Below are positions 16,515 through 26,002 of a stretch of 64,000 nt of DNA, piece after piece. Position numbers and translations under genes: made by a program. Within the stretch, counting starts at the first letter, position 1. Each line of letters starts with the position of its first letter. Origin of the DNA: JACRAV01 sp964571235 (GTDB lineage: Bacteria > Zixibacteria > MSB-5A5 > GN15 > FEB-12); contig CAZNAI010000002.1 in assembly GCA_964571235.1 (NCBI GenBank), forward strand, positions 137,343 to 201,342, read 5' to 3'. A model generated the notes under the pieces. The model worked only from the letters and a program-made list of their open reading frames with translations, had not been told where the DNA came from and made no database searches.

Positions 16515-17615
16515 TTATTCTACCGACACCGTCTCGCGTTCTTTCGTACGCGTGACAATTTTAAGTACCCGTGTGGTGCGCGGGAAGTTTCGTCCCAAGT
16601 CACTTCGAAGTTCATGATACGCTGTGGCGGCCGGGCCATCCTGTTCCCGCCGCATATATTCTTGAAAGAGCAGAAGGCAAAGAGTGACGAAGAACGTGGC
16701 AAATCCGGCGATGAGAACCGATAACGTCCGTCGGGGCGAAGACTTCAGCGTTGGATACGACGGTGCATCGAGCACCCGTGTTACCGGTACAGTCTTTTGG
16801 ACATCCAGACGCGCCATTTCCAATTGCTGTTGCAGATAGACATAGGCCGCCGAGCGGATTTCAACTTCCCGCTGGAGAGCGGTCAAATCTGCTAAGATTT
16901 CCGAATTGGAATTCCCTGCCCAGTCGGCGTTGTGGCGACGGAATTCCGCCAAAGTCGACTCGGCGGCGCTCAGCGAATCGCGGGAGCGCAGAATTTGACG
17001 CTCCAAATACAACGCATTTTCCTTTGCCAGCGACTTTCTGCGGTTCACGTTGAAATCTTCGAGTTCCTCAAGATACGCCTGAGCCAACGCTTGTGACAGC
17101 TCAGGGTACTTCGATTGAACCTCGATATGAATGTCACCGGTTTTCTTCTCCATATACACGGCAGTGGCCTCGGCCAGCGCCTGACGCAGTTCATCCGGAT
17201 CAGTTCGCTCAAAATATTCAGTTGGGATAATCGTGACCGGAAGGCCTTCGACGTGGATCGCGTACGTACGAGCAAGCACGGCGTCGGCGATTGTCCGCGA
17301 CTTTAGCACCACCGGAAACAGGACCGAAGAATTTTCGTCCATCGACCCCGGATTGGAGAGCCCCACTGCTTCTTTCAGGGCCGACATCTGGTCGGTCTTG
17401 CCGGAAGGGAGCAAAGATGCTGTCGAAACATACTTGTTCGGCGTAAGAAACATTATGACAGCCATGACCGTCATTGCTATGGCCGAAGTCACCGCCAGCG
17501 GTTTCCAGCGGCGGACAACCAGTCGCGCGAGGTCAACAACTGACCAGACCTGACCGGTTCGCTCAGCGGACGACGGTGTGAGTTCAAGGTGATTAGGAAT
17601 ACGATTCGTATTCAC
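16515..17615 (-). CDS. wzz: Wzz-type polysaccharide chain-length regulator
   Basis: A 366-aa inner-membrane protein with two transmembrane helices (about 40-60 and 308-328) flanking a large periplasmic region rich in coiled coil (about 165-285). Before the second helix lies the proline-rich Wzz signature APSYPTLKSSPRRTLSVLIAGF. It lacks the C-terminal tyrosine-kinase domain seen in Wzc proteins. It sets the modal length of a Wzy-polymerised glycan. It lies directly between the polymerase gene and the terminal glycosyltransferase, as expected for a Wzx/Wzy pathway. Confidence 0.87.
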   Translation of the reverse strand: MNTNRIPNHLELTPSSAERTGQVWSVVDLARLVVRRWKPLAVTSAIAMTVMAVIMFLTPNKYVSTASLLPSGKTDQMSALKEAVGLSNPGSMDENSSVLFPVVLKSRTIADAVLARTYAIHVEGLPVTIIPTEYFERTDPDELRQALAEATAVYMEKKTGDIHIEVQSKYPELSQALAQAYLEELEDFNVNRRKSLAKENALYLERQILRSRDSLSAAESTLAEFRRHNADWAGNSNSEILADLTALQREVEIRSAAYVYLQQQLEMARLDVQKTVPVTRVLDAPSYPTLKSSPRRTLSVLIAGFATFFVTLCLLLFQEYMRREQDGPAATAYHELRSDLGRNFPRTTRVLKIVTRTKERETVSVE

Positions 17616-17634
17616 GCAGATGATCCTTCCTCAT

Positions 17635-18984
17635 TTAGTTCGGGGAAAAGCCGGCAGTCGGATTGACCAGTACCGCTCCCTTAGATTTCTTTTCTACGTA
17701 CATTTCATGCCAGGCCAGCGCGGTAAAAAACCAAGTATGAAAGAAATAAAACTCGCTGACACTGACAAAGCCGGTGACGATCGTTGTGATTGTCCCAAGG
17801 AGAAGTGCTTTGCGGTACTCGGTATTCCATGGCATTTTGAAAAATGGATAGAGTGAAAAGGCCACATATGCCAGCATACCGAGAACGCCAACATTGACCA
17901 GGAGTGTCGCGAAGCCGTCAGTTGAACGGATATATCCAAAGCCGTGACCGAAGAGTTGTTGGACTATGCTCCCGTTCGCGAAGATGTCCATTGAATTGGC
18001 GAACAAGGCCGACCGGGTGGCGCCTGAGGTGTTCTCACCCATTGCCTTGTCTAAAATAAACCCGATCATATCGCCGAGCGCCGTGGTCTGCAGATAGAGC
18101 CACGCTACCGCGACCAGCGAAATGGCAATGGCAAATCGTTTCCACCGACCGAAGAGTATCATCTCAGCTACAAAAAACGTTGCAAGTCCGAGATAGGCGG
18201 TGGTTGAAGTTGAAACCACAATCGCGATTAGGAGTGGGATCCATGCTTTGTCTTTCAGATAAAGGTACAGAATCATGAACGGCAACAGCGAGAACGTGAA
18301 CATCGAGGCCTCTGAGGCCAGTGATTTCATCCGCACCAATTCGATTCCACCCAGGGCGAGCCTTTGAAAGTTAGAATAACTGCCACCTTGGTTGCCGGTG
18401 ACCCGGTTGGACAGGAAGTCGACATTGTGCCCCATCACCGCGTATCCGATCACTTCATAGAACCCGTACGCCACAAAGATCAACACGCCGATCCGCGCCA
18501 GTTTGAGAAGGCGTTCTCTTGAGTTGTGCTCTCTCAGGTGATTGCGAAGGTAGAGAAAGAACAGGACTGATGTAATCAGATAGAGCGTCTGGGTAAACAG
18601 ACTTTTGCGCAAGAGAACTGAATAGGCGTCTTCGGGTGAGACCAACTGCGCGTTGTGCAAGTTGGGTGTCCAGAAGGCATTGGCTAATTGACTGATTCCC
18701 TGCCAGGCGGCGAAAATCACCAGAAAATAAACGAGCGGCCGGAATGGCGAGCGAGCAGAACGACCCAGGAATTGACCGGTGGTATCAAACCCGAACTGCA
18801 GTAAGACCAGGAGAAAAGCCGGGACCAGACCCTTGATAGCTGTTGATACAACTACTGCCTGAATGAGCATGGTCAGGATAGATAACCGGAAAAAGAGAAA
18901 ACCAGCCGGCTCATTGGGGTCGGCAAAAATACCCATCCAGCGAGGGGCGGGTTGACTGATAACGGCTGACGACGACAATTCCAT
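17635..18984 (-). CDS. Wzy-like O-antigen polymerase/ligase membrane protein
   Basis: A 449-aa protein with about 11-12 hydrophobic helices and a larger periplasmic loop around residues 180-225, the layout of O-antigen polymerases and ligases. These families have little sequence conservation, so the assignment rests on topology and on its place between wzz and a glycosyltransferase. It would join lipid-linked repeat units in the periplasm. A 245-base gap upstream separates it from the preceding glycosyltransferase, so the last three genes may have their own promoter. WaaL-type ligase is the main alternative. Confidence 0.75.
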   Translation of the reverse strand: MELSSSAVISQPAPRWMGIFADPNEPAGFLFFRLSILTMLIQAVVVSTAIKGLVPAFLLVLLQFGFDTTGQFLGRSARSPFRPLVYFLVIFAAWQGISQLANAFWTPNLHNAQLVSPEDAYSVLLRKSLFTQTLYLITSVLFFLYLRNHLREHNSRERLLKLARIGVLIFVAYGFYEVIGYAVMGHNVDFLSNRVTGNQGGSYSNFQRLALGGIELVRMKSLASEASMFTFSLLPFMILYLYLKDKAWIPLLIAIVVSTSTTAYLGLATFFVAEMILFGRWKRFAIAISLVAVAWLYLQTTALGDMIGFILDKAMGENTSGATRSALFANSMDIFANGSIVQQLFGHGFGYIRSTDGFATLLVNVGVLGMLAYVAFSLYPFFKMPWNTEYRKALLLGTITTIVTGFVSVSEFYFFHTWFFTALAWHEMYVEKKSKGAVLVNPTAGFSPN

Positions 18985-19229
18985 TTGTTCTCTGTGGTTT
19001 CACACCCTGAACCAATTTAGTCCAGGCGGACGCATCCCTGCGTACCCATTTGCGTTGCAAGCGGCGTGCCAGCGAGGGCGCCACTATTTACGTTTTAACG
19101 CGTTGTTATAACGCGAGTTACGGCAACACATTGAAGTGATTCGTCCGTGGCGAATGTCATGCGGGTTGACTTTGGAAATCGATTCCTGAATTGGGGTGAA
19201 AAGGATTCCGTCGAGCCGCCAAGTCTATA
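18985..19229. other. gap inside the polysaccharide locus
   Basis: A 245-base noncoding interval, the largest between rmlB and the GT4 gene apart from that before pseB. It contains two closely spaced ACGCG repeats around TTGTTATA (about 19096-19114). No convincing promoter boxes or terminator were found, but a promoter for wzy-wzz-GT would be expected here. Confidence 0.4.
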
Positions 19230-20315
19230 TCAACTGGCGTCGATCAGTTCGAGCCACGATTGAGCCGCCTTTGCCCACATGAACGTGTCAGCCCTTGCTC
19301 TCCCCCGCACTGATAAATCAGCCGCCAGACGTTCATTTTTCACGACTGATACCACGGAGTCCGCAATTTGGGCGGACTGGCTTGGATCACACATCAGCGC
19401 GGCAGTACCGCAGACTTCTGGAAGCGACGCGGCGTTTGAACAAACGACCGGACATCTGCAGGCCATAGCCTCAAGCGGCGGCAGGCCGAAGCCTTCGTAC
19501 CGACTTGGAAAAACGAAACAGACCGCCGATTCGTAGAGGGCTCGCAATTCGGAATCAGTAACATATCCGAGAAAGCGCATGTTGGCGGGAAATCTGACTG
19601 GTGAATCACGAAAAACCCGTTCGTTTCCGCCGCCCGCCACGACCAGCGGAATTCCAAGCGACTTAAGCTGATTGGCGATTTGCACAAGCGACGCGAGATT
19701 CTTGTTGGGATTCAGACTACCGGCGCACAGAACAAACTTCTGTCCGCCAAGACCTGATCGACCCAGAACTGCTTTATCGGCCGGTTCACGCAAAATATGC
19801 TCGGCGCCGAGCGCAATCACAGTTGATCGCGCTTGTGGTAGCCCGCAGAAGCGCTCAAGTTCGCTCTGGGAGAAAACAGAGTCGGTCACGATATGCGCCA
19901 CTCTCTTGCAGAGCGATCTATGCAGATACTTGTACCATAAGCGGAAACTCAGCGAATACCCGTCCGGTGCGGCAAACACTGAGGCGTCATGGATTGTGAC
20001 GATTTGATTGCGAACGGTTAGTGGTGCGGTATTGGCAAAGTTCAGGATCAAGTCTTTTTCGGCGTAGCTGGGGAGTTCAATCTGTTCCCACATGTGCCCG
20101 GATAACTTGCCAACCACACGCCATGTCATGTTCGGTGCAAATGAACTCTCCGAGGCGCCGGCGGGAGTTAAAACCTCAAAGCGATACTTGTGGGAATATT
20201 CTGGACGGCCGCCGCACAAGGCGTCGAGTGCCGATACTATTTCGCGGGCGTACCGCTGAACTCCGGTTGTTGGTTGGGTGAGGAAGCGGCCGTTGATGAC
20301 GATGCGCCGTGCCAC
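19230..20315 (-). CDS. family 4 glycosyltransferase (mannosyltransferase-like)
   Basis: A 361-aa GT-B enzyme. The N-terminal GRFLTQPTTGVQRYARE segment and the C-terminal FVFPSRYEGFGLPPLEAMACRCPVVCSNAASLPEVCG segment, with the EX7E motif (E-GFGLPPLE), are characteristic of GT4 mannosyl- and rhamnosyl-type transferases. It follows the methyltransferase gene by eight bases. It probably adds one sugar of the repeat unit; the donor is not identifiable. Confidence 0.88.
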   Translation of the reverse strand: MARRIVINGRFLTQPTTGVQRYAREIVSALDALCGGRPEYSHKYRFEVLTPAGASESSFAPNMTWRVVGKLSGHMWEQIELPSYAEKDLILNFANTAPLTVRNQIVTIHDASVFAAPDGYSLSFRLWYKYLHRSLCKRVAHIVTDSVFSQSELERFCGLPQARSTVIALGAEHILREPADKAVLGRSGLGGQKFVLCAGSLNPNKNLASLVQIANQLKSLGIPLVVAGGGNERVFRDSPVRFPANMRFLGYVTDSELRALYESAVCFVFPSRYEGFGLPPLEAMACRCPVVCSNAASLPEVCGTAALMCDPSQSAQIADSVVSVVKNERLAADLSVRGRARADTFMWAKAAQSWLELIDAS

Positions 20316-20323
20316 GCCTGTAT

Positions 20324-21220
20324 CTACGCCTTGCGGTGGGCGATCACAAAGATATTGGCGCCGTCGGTAGTCTCTTCGATCGACTGCCTAACCGCCGAAA
20401 TGTATCTTGATCTCAGACGATTCCAGAGTTTCTGGTCAAGATCAGGAACGACCCGTCCCAGCGCCCGTGGCCCGGACAAGCGATGGAAGCGATACCAAAA
20501 CGTATACCAGTCGGGCTGGTAATGAATGACCAGATCAACTGCGAATCCGGCCTTCCCTAACGTCGCACGCCACTGGCCTTCGGTCAAAAGATTGCGATGA
20601 TAGCTAAGTCGATTGACCTGGTTGCTAGTTCTTGCGCCATAGTACTTGGTCAAGTGATCGGCATATCGACTGACCGGCACACTGAACAAGAATTTGCCGC
20701 CGGGGACGAGTATTCGACGAAGTTCTCCGAGGATCGACGGTAGGTCACTTACATGTTCCAAGACTGAATTTGACATGAGCGTCGCGACCGTTTTGTTTTC
20801 AAGCGGAATCCTCGTCTCTTCACTCTCGATAAGCGATTTGTAAATGGAAAACTGCCGAGCAACGCCGAGCGCCTCGGGGTCTTGATCGATTCCGAAGGTA
20901 ATGGGCTGACCCAGCGCAAAAGCGAAACTGCCGTCCCCGCATCCGAAATCAGCTACCGGTGAAGTCAGGAGTTGACGGTGTCGCCAAAAGAGCGATAACT
21001 CCTGTGCCCGCCAAAATGAGTGCGATGGTTTGTCGTACTTGACATACAATAGATCATCGGACCGATAGAGTACTTCAAGTTTCTGCGATGGGTCTGCGAT
21101 CAGCCCGGTGCGGTCAAACCGTTCTTCCCCGCTTGTCGCTCTACTCTTGTGAGACATCCCGGTAAGCCGATCAACCAGTTCACTTCCCCGCCCGAGCGAT
21201 TTGAGTAGCAAGTCATGCAT
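20324..21220 (-). CDS. class I SAM-dependent methyltransferase
   Basis: A 298-aa protein. The SAM-binding motif I is VADFGCGDGSFAFALG (about 88-103), the acidic end of strand 2 is FGIDQD, and motif III-IV is SNSVLEHVSDLPSILGELRRILVPGG, typical of Methyltransf_11. Residues 1-80 carry a less conserved extension. Within this locus it could O- or N-methylate a sugar or cap the chain end. It overlaps the upstream gene by 8 bases. Confidence 0.85.
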   Translation of the reverse strand: MHDLLLKSLGRGSELVDRLTGMSHKSRATSGEERFDRTGLIADPSQKLEVLYRSDDLLYVKYDKPSHSFWRAQELSLFWRHRQLLTSPVADFGCGDGSFAFALGQPITFGIDQDPEALGVARQFSIYKSLIESEETRIPLENKTVATLMSNSVLEHVSDLPSILGELRRILVPGGKFLFSVPVSRYADHLTKYYGARTSNQVNRLSYHRNLLTEGQWRATLGKAGFAVDLVIHYQPDWYTFWYRFHRLSGPRALGRVVPDLDQKLWNRLRSRYISAVRQSIEETTDGANIFVIAHRKA

Positions 21221-22844
21221 GCTGATTCAACTTCGCCGCGGCACGGCCATGCACTAATTCATCAAGTACCGGACCAAATTCCTTTTCTCCCTCTTCCGAG
21301 AGCACCCGGTCAATCGGCCAGGTTTTCAGATCCGACCATAGTGACTGCGACTGCCACGGGAACTTGCGGTACCAGTTGTTGAAATACAGATCAGCATAAC
21401 AATGAGCCAGTTCAACCTGGCGCACGGTCAGACGTCTGTTTTCCGGGTTCTTGATTCGATTGTCGATCTCGGCAAAGAACTGTTCGCGGCTGGTTGCGTC
21501 GATCGTGAACCCTTTCCGGTTATAGTGCTGGACCGGATTTCCGCATACTACTGGGATACCACGCATAGCCATCTCAAGTCCGGTCGTCGAGGCGAATACC
21601 ACACCAACGGCCGACAGTTCCATCAGTGAGTACGTGCTGACCGGATCGGTCGGAGCGATAATGTGCACATGTTCCGGGATATTCGGTAGATACTCGTTTA
21701 ACAATGCCCGTGCAGTCTCATGGGTGTCGAAATACGGCTCGGCCGGGTGACATCGGACCACCACCTGGCAGTCTTTTCGTTCGGACAGGACACGGCAGGT
21801 TTCAACGAGCCATTCCCACATCCCCGCAAACGCCTGGCGGCCGCCGGAATAAAACACGGCGTCGAAAGGGACATTGGGGCAGATAAGCACGGTTGGCTTT
21901 TCAGCGGATAATCCCAGTCGTGCGCGGACAGTCTCGGCCGCTTCCGGCAGTGTCTTTTGATACGGAATGACAAAAGTTCCGGAGCCCGGCGTCTGGCGAC
22001 GGTGCATGATTTTTTCGATACGCGCACGCCGCTCGGGTGTCACAATATGTGGCTCATCGGATTCCCAGAGCGCTGAAGTATCAGCCCGTACCACGGATTC
22101 GTGGTGCGCAATCCAGATCCGATTGCGGATATCCACGCTTTCGAAGGTGGTGACAGGAATATTGATCGATTGAAAATATCGATAGATGGCGCCGAATTCG
22201 AGCACGCCGCCATTGCCGAGCAAAAGGCGCGAATATGATCCCTTGTCATACGCCGCCGCTACCAGTTGGATCGCCCGAAGATTCCGGCTCAGCCGTTCTT
22301 CATACGCCTCACGGTCGGCTGGATTGTTTGTGATATCCACCCGCTCTTTCTTGAGCAGGTAGCTGACATCAATTTGTGATTGGTATTCCGCACATTGCCG
22401 CATTTGATCGTTGAGCGGGGCTAGCGCCCCCGAGTCAAGAGATTTGAGCGAGAGCGAACCCAGGGATCGATCAGTTCCGGTCTTGGCCGCCTGACGTTTC
22501 CAAAATGACTCACGAACAGGGCGTGGGTAGCGGTCCAACGGGGTCATCTCGCCAAGCCAGCGAAAATCGACCGACACACCGCGGCCACTTAAGAGGGTCG
22601 CGATAGCCAGTGAGTAATCTACCCAGTGCGGATAGATCGCGAAAAACAGAATTTTGTCGCTGGATGGATCGTTCCGATTGCCGTGACCCGCTTGCAAATC
22701 GACGATCTCGGCCCACTTGTTTAGATGTCGCCAACTGGTGTCAATTCGGGGGGACTTCCCCAGCCAGTCCGAAACGGCAACGGTTATGTCTATAGCGCCG
22801 GTCATACCGGCCATACTGCGAACTATCTTCCGTGATACTCTCAT
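21213..22844 (-). CDS. capsule-polysaccharide transferase-like protein
   Basis: A 543-aa predicted cytoplasmic protein with a GT-B-like second half. The stretch VVVRCHPAEPY (about 366), followed by SAVGVVFASTTGLEMAMRGIPVVCGNPVQHY (about 422-452), resembles the C-terminal signature of capsule synthesis proteins (Capsule_synth family, KpsS/KpsC type) and related nonulosonate or CDP-linked transferases. The N-terminal half is not recognised. It follows wzx with a 4-base overlap. A plausible job is transferring the locus-specific acidic sugar; this is inference from position only. Confidence 0.6.
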   Translation of the reverse strand: MRVSRKIVRSMAGMTGAIDITVAVSDWLGKSPRIDTSWRHLNKWAEIVDLQAGHGNRNDPSSDKILFFAIYPHWVDYSLAIATLLSGRGVSVDFRWLGEMTPLDRYPRPVRESFWKRQAAKTGTDRSLGSLSLKSLDSGALAPLNDQMRQCAEYQSQIDVSYLLKKERVDITNNPADREAYEERLSRNLRAIQLVAAAYDKGSYSRLLLGNGGVLEFGAIYRYFQSINIPVTTFESVDIRNRIWIAHHESVVRADTSALWESDEPHIVTPERRARIEKIMHRRQTPGSGTFVIPYQKTLPEAAETVRARLGLSAEKPTVLICPNVPFDAVFYSGGRQAFAGMWEWLVETCRVLSERKDCQVVVRCHPAEPYFDTHETARALLNEYLPNIPEHVHIIAPTDPVSTYSLMELSAVGVVFASTTGLEMAMRGIPVVCGNPVQHYNRKGFTIDATSREQFFAEIDNRIKNPENRRLTVRQVELAHCYADLYFNNWYRKFPWQSQSLWSDLKTWPIDRVLSEEGEKEFGPVLDELVHGRAAAKLNQHA

Positions 22845-24334
22845 GGCACCCGAACTTCCATTTTGTCAGGGACGGGCGTCATGCCCGGCTCCGTGTCGCG
22901 TTGTCCAATAGCAGGACTAATTGTACCATACCACTTCAGTTTCCAGATGACAACTAAATACGCGGCAACCAAAGCCGTGCTTTGCCCGATCGCCAGAAAC
23001 GAAAACGGATTTCCCTCTTTCTGCGCCAAAGCAGATCCTATCCACGAAAAAACCAACCCGATTGCGACTGTCCCAAAAAGCCGGTGGTATGGCAACTGTA
23101 CGATAAAGAAGGCGCGTAGTGCCGAGATCATCAAGGTAAGAGACATCAGCCCGGCAATTGCAGTAGCGACTGCCGCACCGATAATGCCGTAGCGCGGTAT
23201 CAAATACCAGCACAGCACAATGTTGGTTATTGCTGAGGCGATTGTGACCAACATCGAGATTCCCGACTTTGTCGTATAGTATAGCCCGCCATTGGCAATC
23301 GATGACAATGCCACACACAATGCACCGAAGAGCGCGATCACCGCAACTGGTCCAGCGCCGGCGTATTGTCGCTCAGCAAGCAGCGCAATCAACTGCGGCG
23401 AGAAGACCGCCAGCGCGAGGGCTATCAGTGTATAAGCAGGCGCGGCTACTCCGAGCAATTTCGCCAGAGATTGACGGGCCGCTTCCGGATCTCGGCTGTA
23501 CAAAAATGGTTGCCACGCTTTTTCCAGACTTGCCGCCGCCATTTGCACAAGTGACCCGATCTGGGCGCCAAGCGCAAAAAGTCCCACTGCCGCGCCGGCG
23601 ACAAAGTGCTGGGTAAACAGGATTGTTGATCGAGTCGCGATGAGGGTGACAACACTGGACGCCAGTACCGGCCAGGCAAATCGAAAGCTCTGCCAGAGCC
23701 CATCGGTACTAATTCGTACGCCGCAAATTGATACAATTACGATGAGCGATAAGACAGCAAAGAGTACCTGTGTAGCGAAGACTCCCTGCACCTGGCCAAT
23801 CACGCCGCGCTGAAGGTACATTACTTGATAGGCGACACTTCCCAGCATGAACAAAAATTGACAAATATCAAAAGTGATGAACAATCTCGGGCGATTGAGC
23901 GCTCTCAGCAGAACGGACTTGAAGGCAATAACCACTTGCAGTGCCGCACCAATGACAATATATGGTGCGTATTGCTCAAACGGCGCTCGGGCAACTGCGG
24001 CCTCCCAGACTGGACGTCCAAACCATAGAAGGATAGACGCCAATATTCCCGAGGCTACTACCCCGACCAATAAAATGGATGTCATATACGATTTCTGACG
24101 TTCCGCAGTAGATTGCAAAAACCAGAAGCGAAATCCGGCGGAGGGCAACCCAAGTTGGAAAAAGGCCAGAAGGAAGACCGAAAAGGTGCTCAGCGTAGCA
24201 ACGACTCCGTACTCTTCCAGCGTCAGATACCGGGTGAGCATTGGAATCATCAGGAGATAGCTGATACCAAACAGCAGAATGTCCCCTATCCCGTAGACAA
24301 AGGCCCCTTTGAGCATACTTCGAAACGAGTTCAC
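22841..24334 (-). CDS. wzx: Wzx-type oligosaccharide flippase
   Basis: A 497-aa membrane protein with about 14 helices, starting FRSMLKGAFVYGIGDILLFGISYLLMIPMLTRYLTLEEYGVVAT, the standard opening of polysaccharide-biosynthesis MOP flippases. It has the internal EKAWQPFLY motif common in these proteins. It would flip lipid-linked repeat units to the periplasm for Wzy. It overlaps pseI by 4 bases, tying export to the nonulosonate genes. Confidence 0.9.
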   Translation of the reverse strand: MNSFRSMLKGAFVYGIGDILLFGISYLLMIPMLTRYLTLEEYGVVATLSTFSVFLLAFFQLGLPSAGFRFWFLQSTAERQKSYMTSILLVGVVASGILASILLWFGRPVWEAAVARAPFEQYAPYIVIGAALQVVIAFKSVLLRALNRPRLFITFDICQFLFMLGSVAYQVMYLQRGVIGQVQGVFATQVLFAVLSLIVIVSICGVRISTDGLWQSFRFAWPVLASSVVTLIATRSTILFTQHFVAGAAVGLFALGAQIGSLVQMAAASLEKAWQPFLYSRDPEAARQSLAKLLGVAAPAYTLIALALAVFSPQLIALLAERQYAGAGPVAVIALFGALCVALSSIANGGLYYTTKSGISMLVTIASAITNIVLCWYLIPRYGIIGAAVATAIAGLMSLTLMISALRAFFIVQLPYHRLFGTVAIGLVFSWIGSALAQKEGNPFSFLAIGQSTALVAAYLVVIWKLKWYGTISPAIGQRDTEPGMTPVPDKMEVRVP

Positions 24335-25401
24335 GACTCTCCCCCACCCAATATCATATCTGCGACAAGCGCTGAACCGGCCGTGATATTACGCGCGGCG
24401 ATTTTCCCCACAGCCACTTCGCGAAATTTGGGTGGCAATCCAAATCCGGGCCGTATCGCTCGCAAATGCTCAGAAGTGAATCGTTCGCCAGCTTTGATAT
24501 CTCGCACGACATACGTTGAGCGGCGAAACTGGAGCGATCTTTTTTCCGCCTCCGAAGTACCGTACACGACTTTTCCAAGCGCCTGCCAAGCGGTGGTTGT
24601 GTCGGCCACCAGTGAGGCGAGTTCGTGTGGCTCAAGCGAAAAGGCGGCGTCGGGGCCGCCCTCGGCACGAGAAAGCGTAAAGTGCTTTTCTATGACGACC
24701 GCGCCAAGCGCAACCGAGGCAATCGCCGACGCATTCCCCAGGGTGTGATCGGAGAGGCCGACATGTAGTCCAAGCTGTTCTTGCAGATCGATAATTGTCC
24801 TTAGGTTGCTATCCGACGGCATTGCCGGGTACGCGCTGGTACACTTGAGTAAGATGGTTTCTTTGGCGCCATGATCACGGGCAAACTGAACCGTTTCCCC
24901 TATCTCGACACGCGTAGCCATGCCAGTCGAGATAATCAGAGGCTTACCGGTTTGCGCAACTTTACGAATCAACGGCAGATCGGTGTTTTCAAAAGACGCA
25001 ATCTTGTATGCCGGCACATCGAGCGATTCGAGAAAGTCGACCGCGGTTTCGTCAAAGGGGCTACTAAAACAAATGACTCCCAACTTGCGGCAAAGGGCCA
25101 TGATTGGCTCATGCCACTCCCACGGTGTGTGAGCAGACTCGTATAGTTGATACAGCGTCTTGCCATACCATAAGCTCTTAGGATCGGTAATGACAAACTC
25201 ATTTCGATCCAGATTCAGCGTCATCGTGTCGGCACGATACGTTTGCAATTTTACCGCGTCGGCACCCGCCTTGGCCGCGGCCGATACAATTGCCAGTGCC
25301 CGCTCAAGCGATTGATTGTGATTCCCCGACATCTCCGCAATGACAAAGGGACGATGTCCGTGCCCGATGTTTCGGTCGCCGATTTTGATATTAGCGAACA
25401 T
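24331..25401 (-). CDS. pseI: PseI, pseudaminic acid synthase
   Basis: A 356-aa NeuB-family enzyme condensing a 6-deoxy-hexose with phosphoenolpyruvate. The TIM barrel carries FVIAEMSGNHNQS, AVKLQTYRADTMT, CFSSPFDETAVDFLE, STGMAT, KCTSAYPA and GLSDHTLG; residues 290-350 form the SAF antifreeze-like domain. The CTSAYPA and EGGPDAAFSLEP motifs point to PseI rather than sialic acid or legionaminic synthases. It overlaps the upstream formyltransferase by 11 bases. With pseB, pseC and pseG present, the pathway to a pseudaminic-type sugar is nearly complete. Confidence 0.9.
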   Translation of the reverse strand: MFANIKIGDRNIGHGHRPFVIAEMSGNHNQSLERALAIVSAAAKAGADAVKLQTYRADTMTLNLDRNEFVITDPKSLWYGKTLYQLYESAHTPWEWHEPIMALCRKLGVICFSSPFDETAVDFLESLDVPAYKIASFENTDLPLIRKVAQTGKPLIISTGMATRVEIGETVQFARDHGAKETILLKCTSAYPAMPSDSNLRTIIDLQEQLGLHVGLSDHTLGNASAIASVALGAVVIEKHFTLSRAEGGPDAAFSLEPHELASLVADTTTAWQALGKVVYGTSEAEKRSLQFRRSTYVVRDIKAGERFTSEHLRAIRPGFGLPPKFREVAVGKIAARNITAGSALVADMILGGGES

Positions 25402-26002
25402 CGGTCGTTCTCTCCGTGCTCTCCTTTGCCTGCCCTGTCAATTCAGCGGCTGTCGTGTCCCATCCCCAAGTGAGCAAATGACGATACGGATCCAGGTCCC
25501 TTGACCGGTGGTAAGATCCAGCGCCTTTCTGTGGAATTGGCGCGATCGATTCATCGCGAATGTCCGGCCAACGCTCGGCAAAAAGTAACTCGATTGCTTC
25601 GCACAGTTTCCAATAGGATGACTCAATCGTATCAACTCTTTCCATCGCAACTTCCTGCTGACAGAGAATTGGGCCGGTATCGATACCTGCATCAATCAGA
25701 TGAATACTTACGCCTTTGGGCGTATCCTCAAGATAGCTCCAAATATTCGGGTCGGCCCCCCGGTTCCAGGGTAATAGCGAGATATGCAGGTTTACAATCC
25801 GCTTGGGATACTTTGCAATAACCTCAGGTCTGATAATATGACGGTACCCGTAACTGACAATCCAATCGACTCCGTTCAGGAGCTCCGGAAATTTCCGAAG
25901 GTCCTCTTCGGATCTGGTGACACGGTCACCATTGGCCGAGAGACTCTGTCCGACTGACCCTCGTTCAGGCCCGAGCAACAAAATATGGCGGCCAGTGTTC
26001 AT
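25391..26002 (-). CDS. formyltransferase-fold protein, probable sugar N-formyltransferase
   Basis: A 203-aa protein with the formyltransferase fold. The catalytic-loop motif NLHISLLPWNRGADPNIW matches the NLHPSLLP-RG signature with the conserved Asn and His, and GVSIHLIDAGIDTGPIL follows, with the catalytic Asp of the family. It is much shorter than methionyl-tRNA formyltransferase (about 310 aa) and lacks its C-terminal domain. Formyltransferases of this size in glycan loci use N10-formyltetrahydrofolate to formylate amino sugars. Lying between pseG and pseI, it suggests an N-formyl group on the nonulosonate or its precursor. Confidence 0.82.
   Translation of the reverse strand: MNTGRHILLLGPERGSVGQSLSANGDRVTRSEEDLRKFPELLNGVDWIVSYGYRHIIRPEVIAKYPKRIVNLHISLLPWNRGADPNIWSYLEDTPKGVSIHLIDAGIDTGPILCQQEVAMERVDTIESSYWKLCEAIELLFAERWPDIRDESIAPIPQKGAGSYHRSRDLDPYRHLLTWGWDTTAAELTGQAKESTERTTDVR

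Noticed and set aside
19096..19114. Promoter for wzy-wzz in the ACGCG repeat
   Set aside because: TATAAC is present, but no -35 box lies at an acceptable distance.
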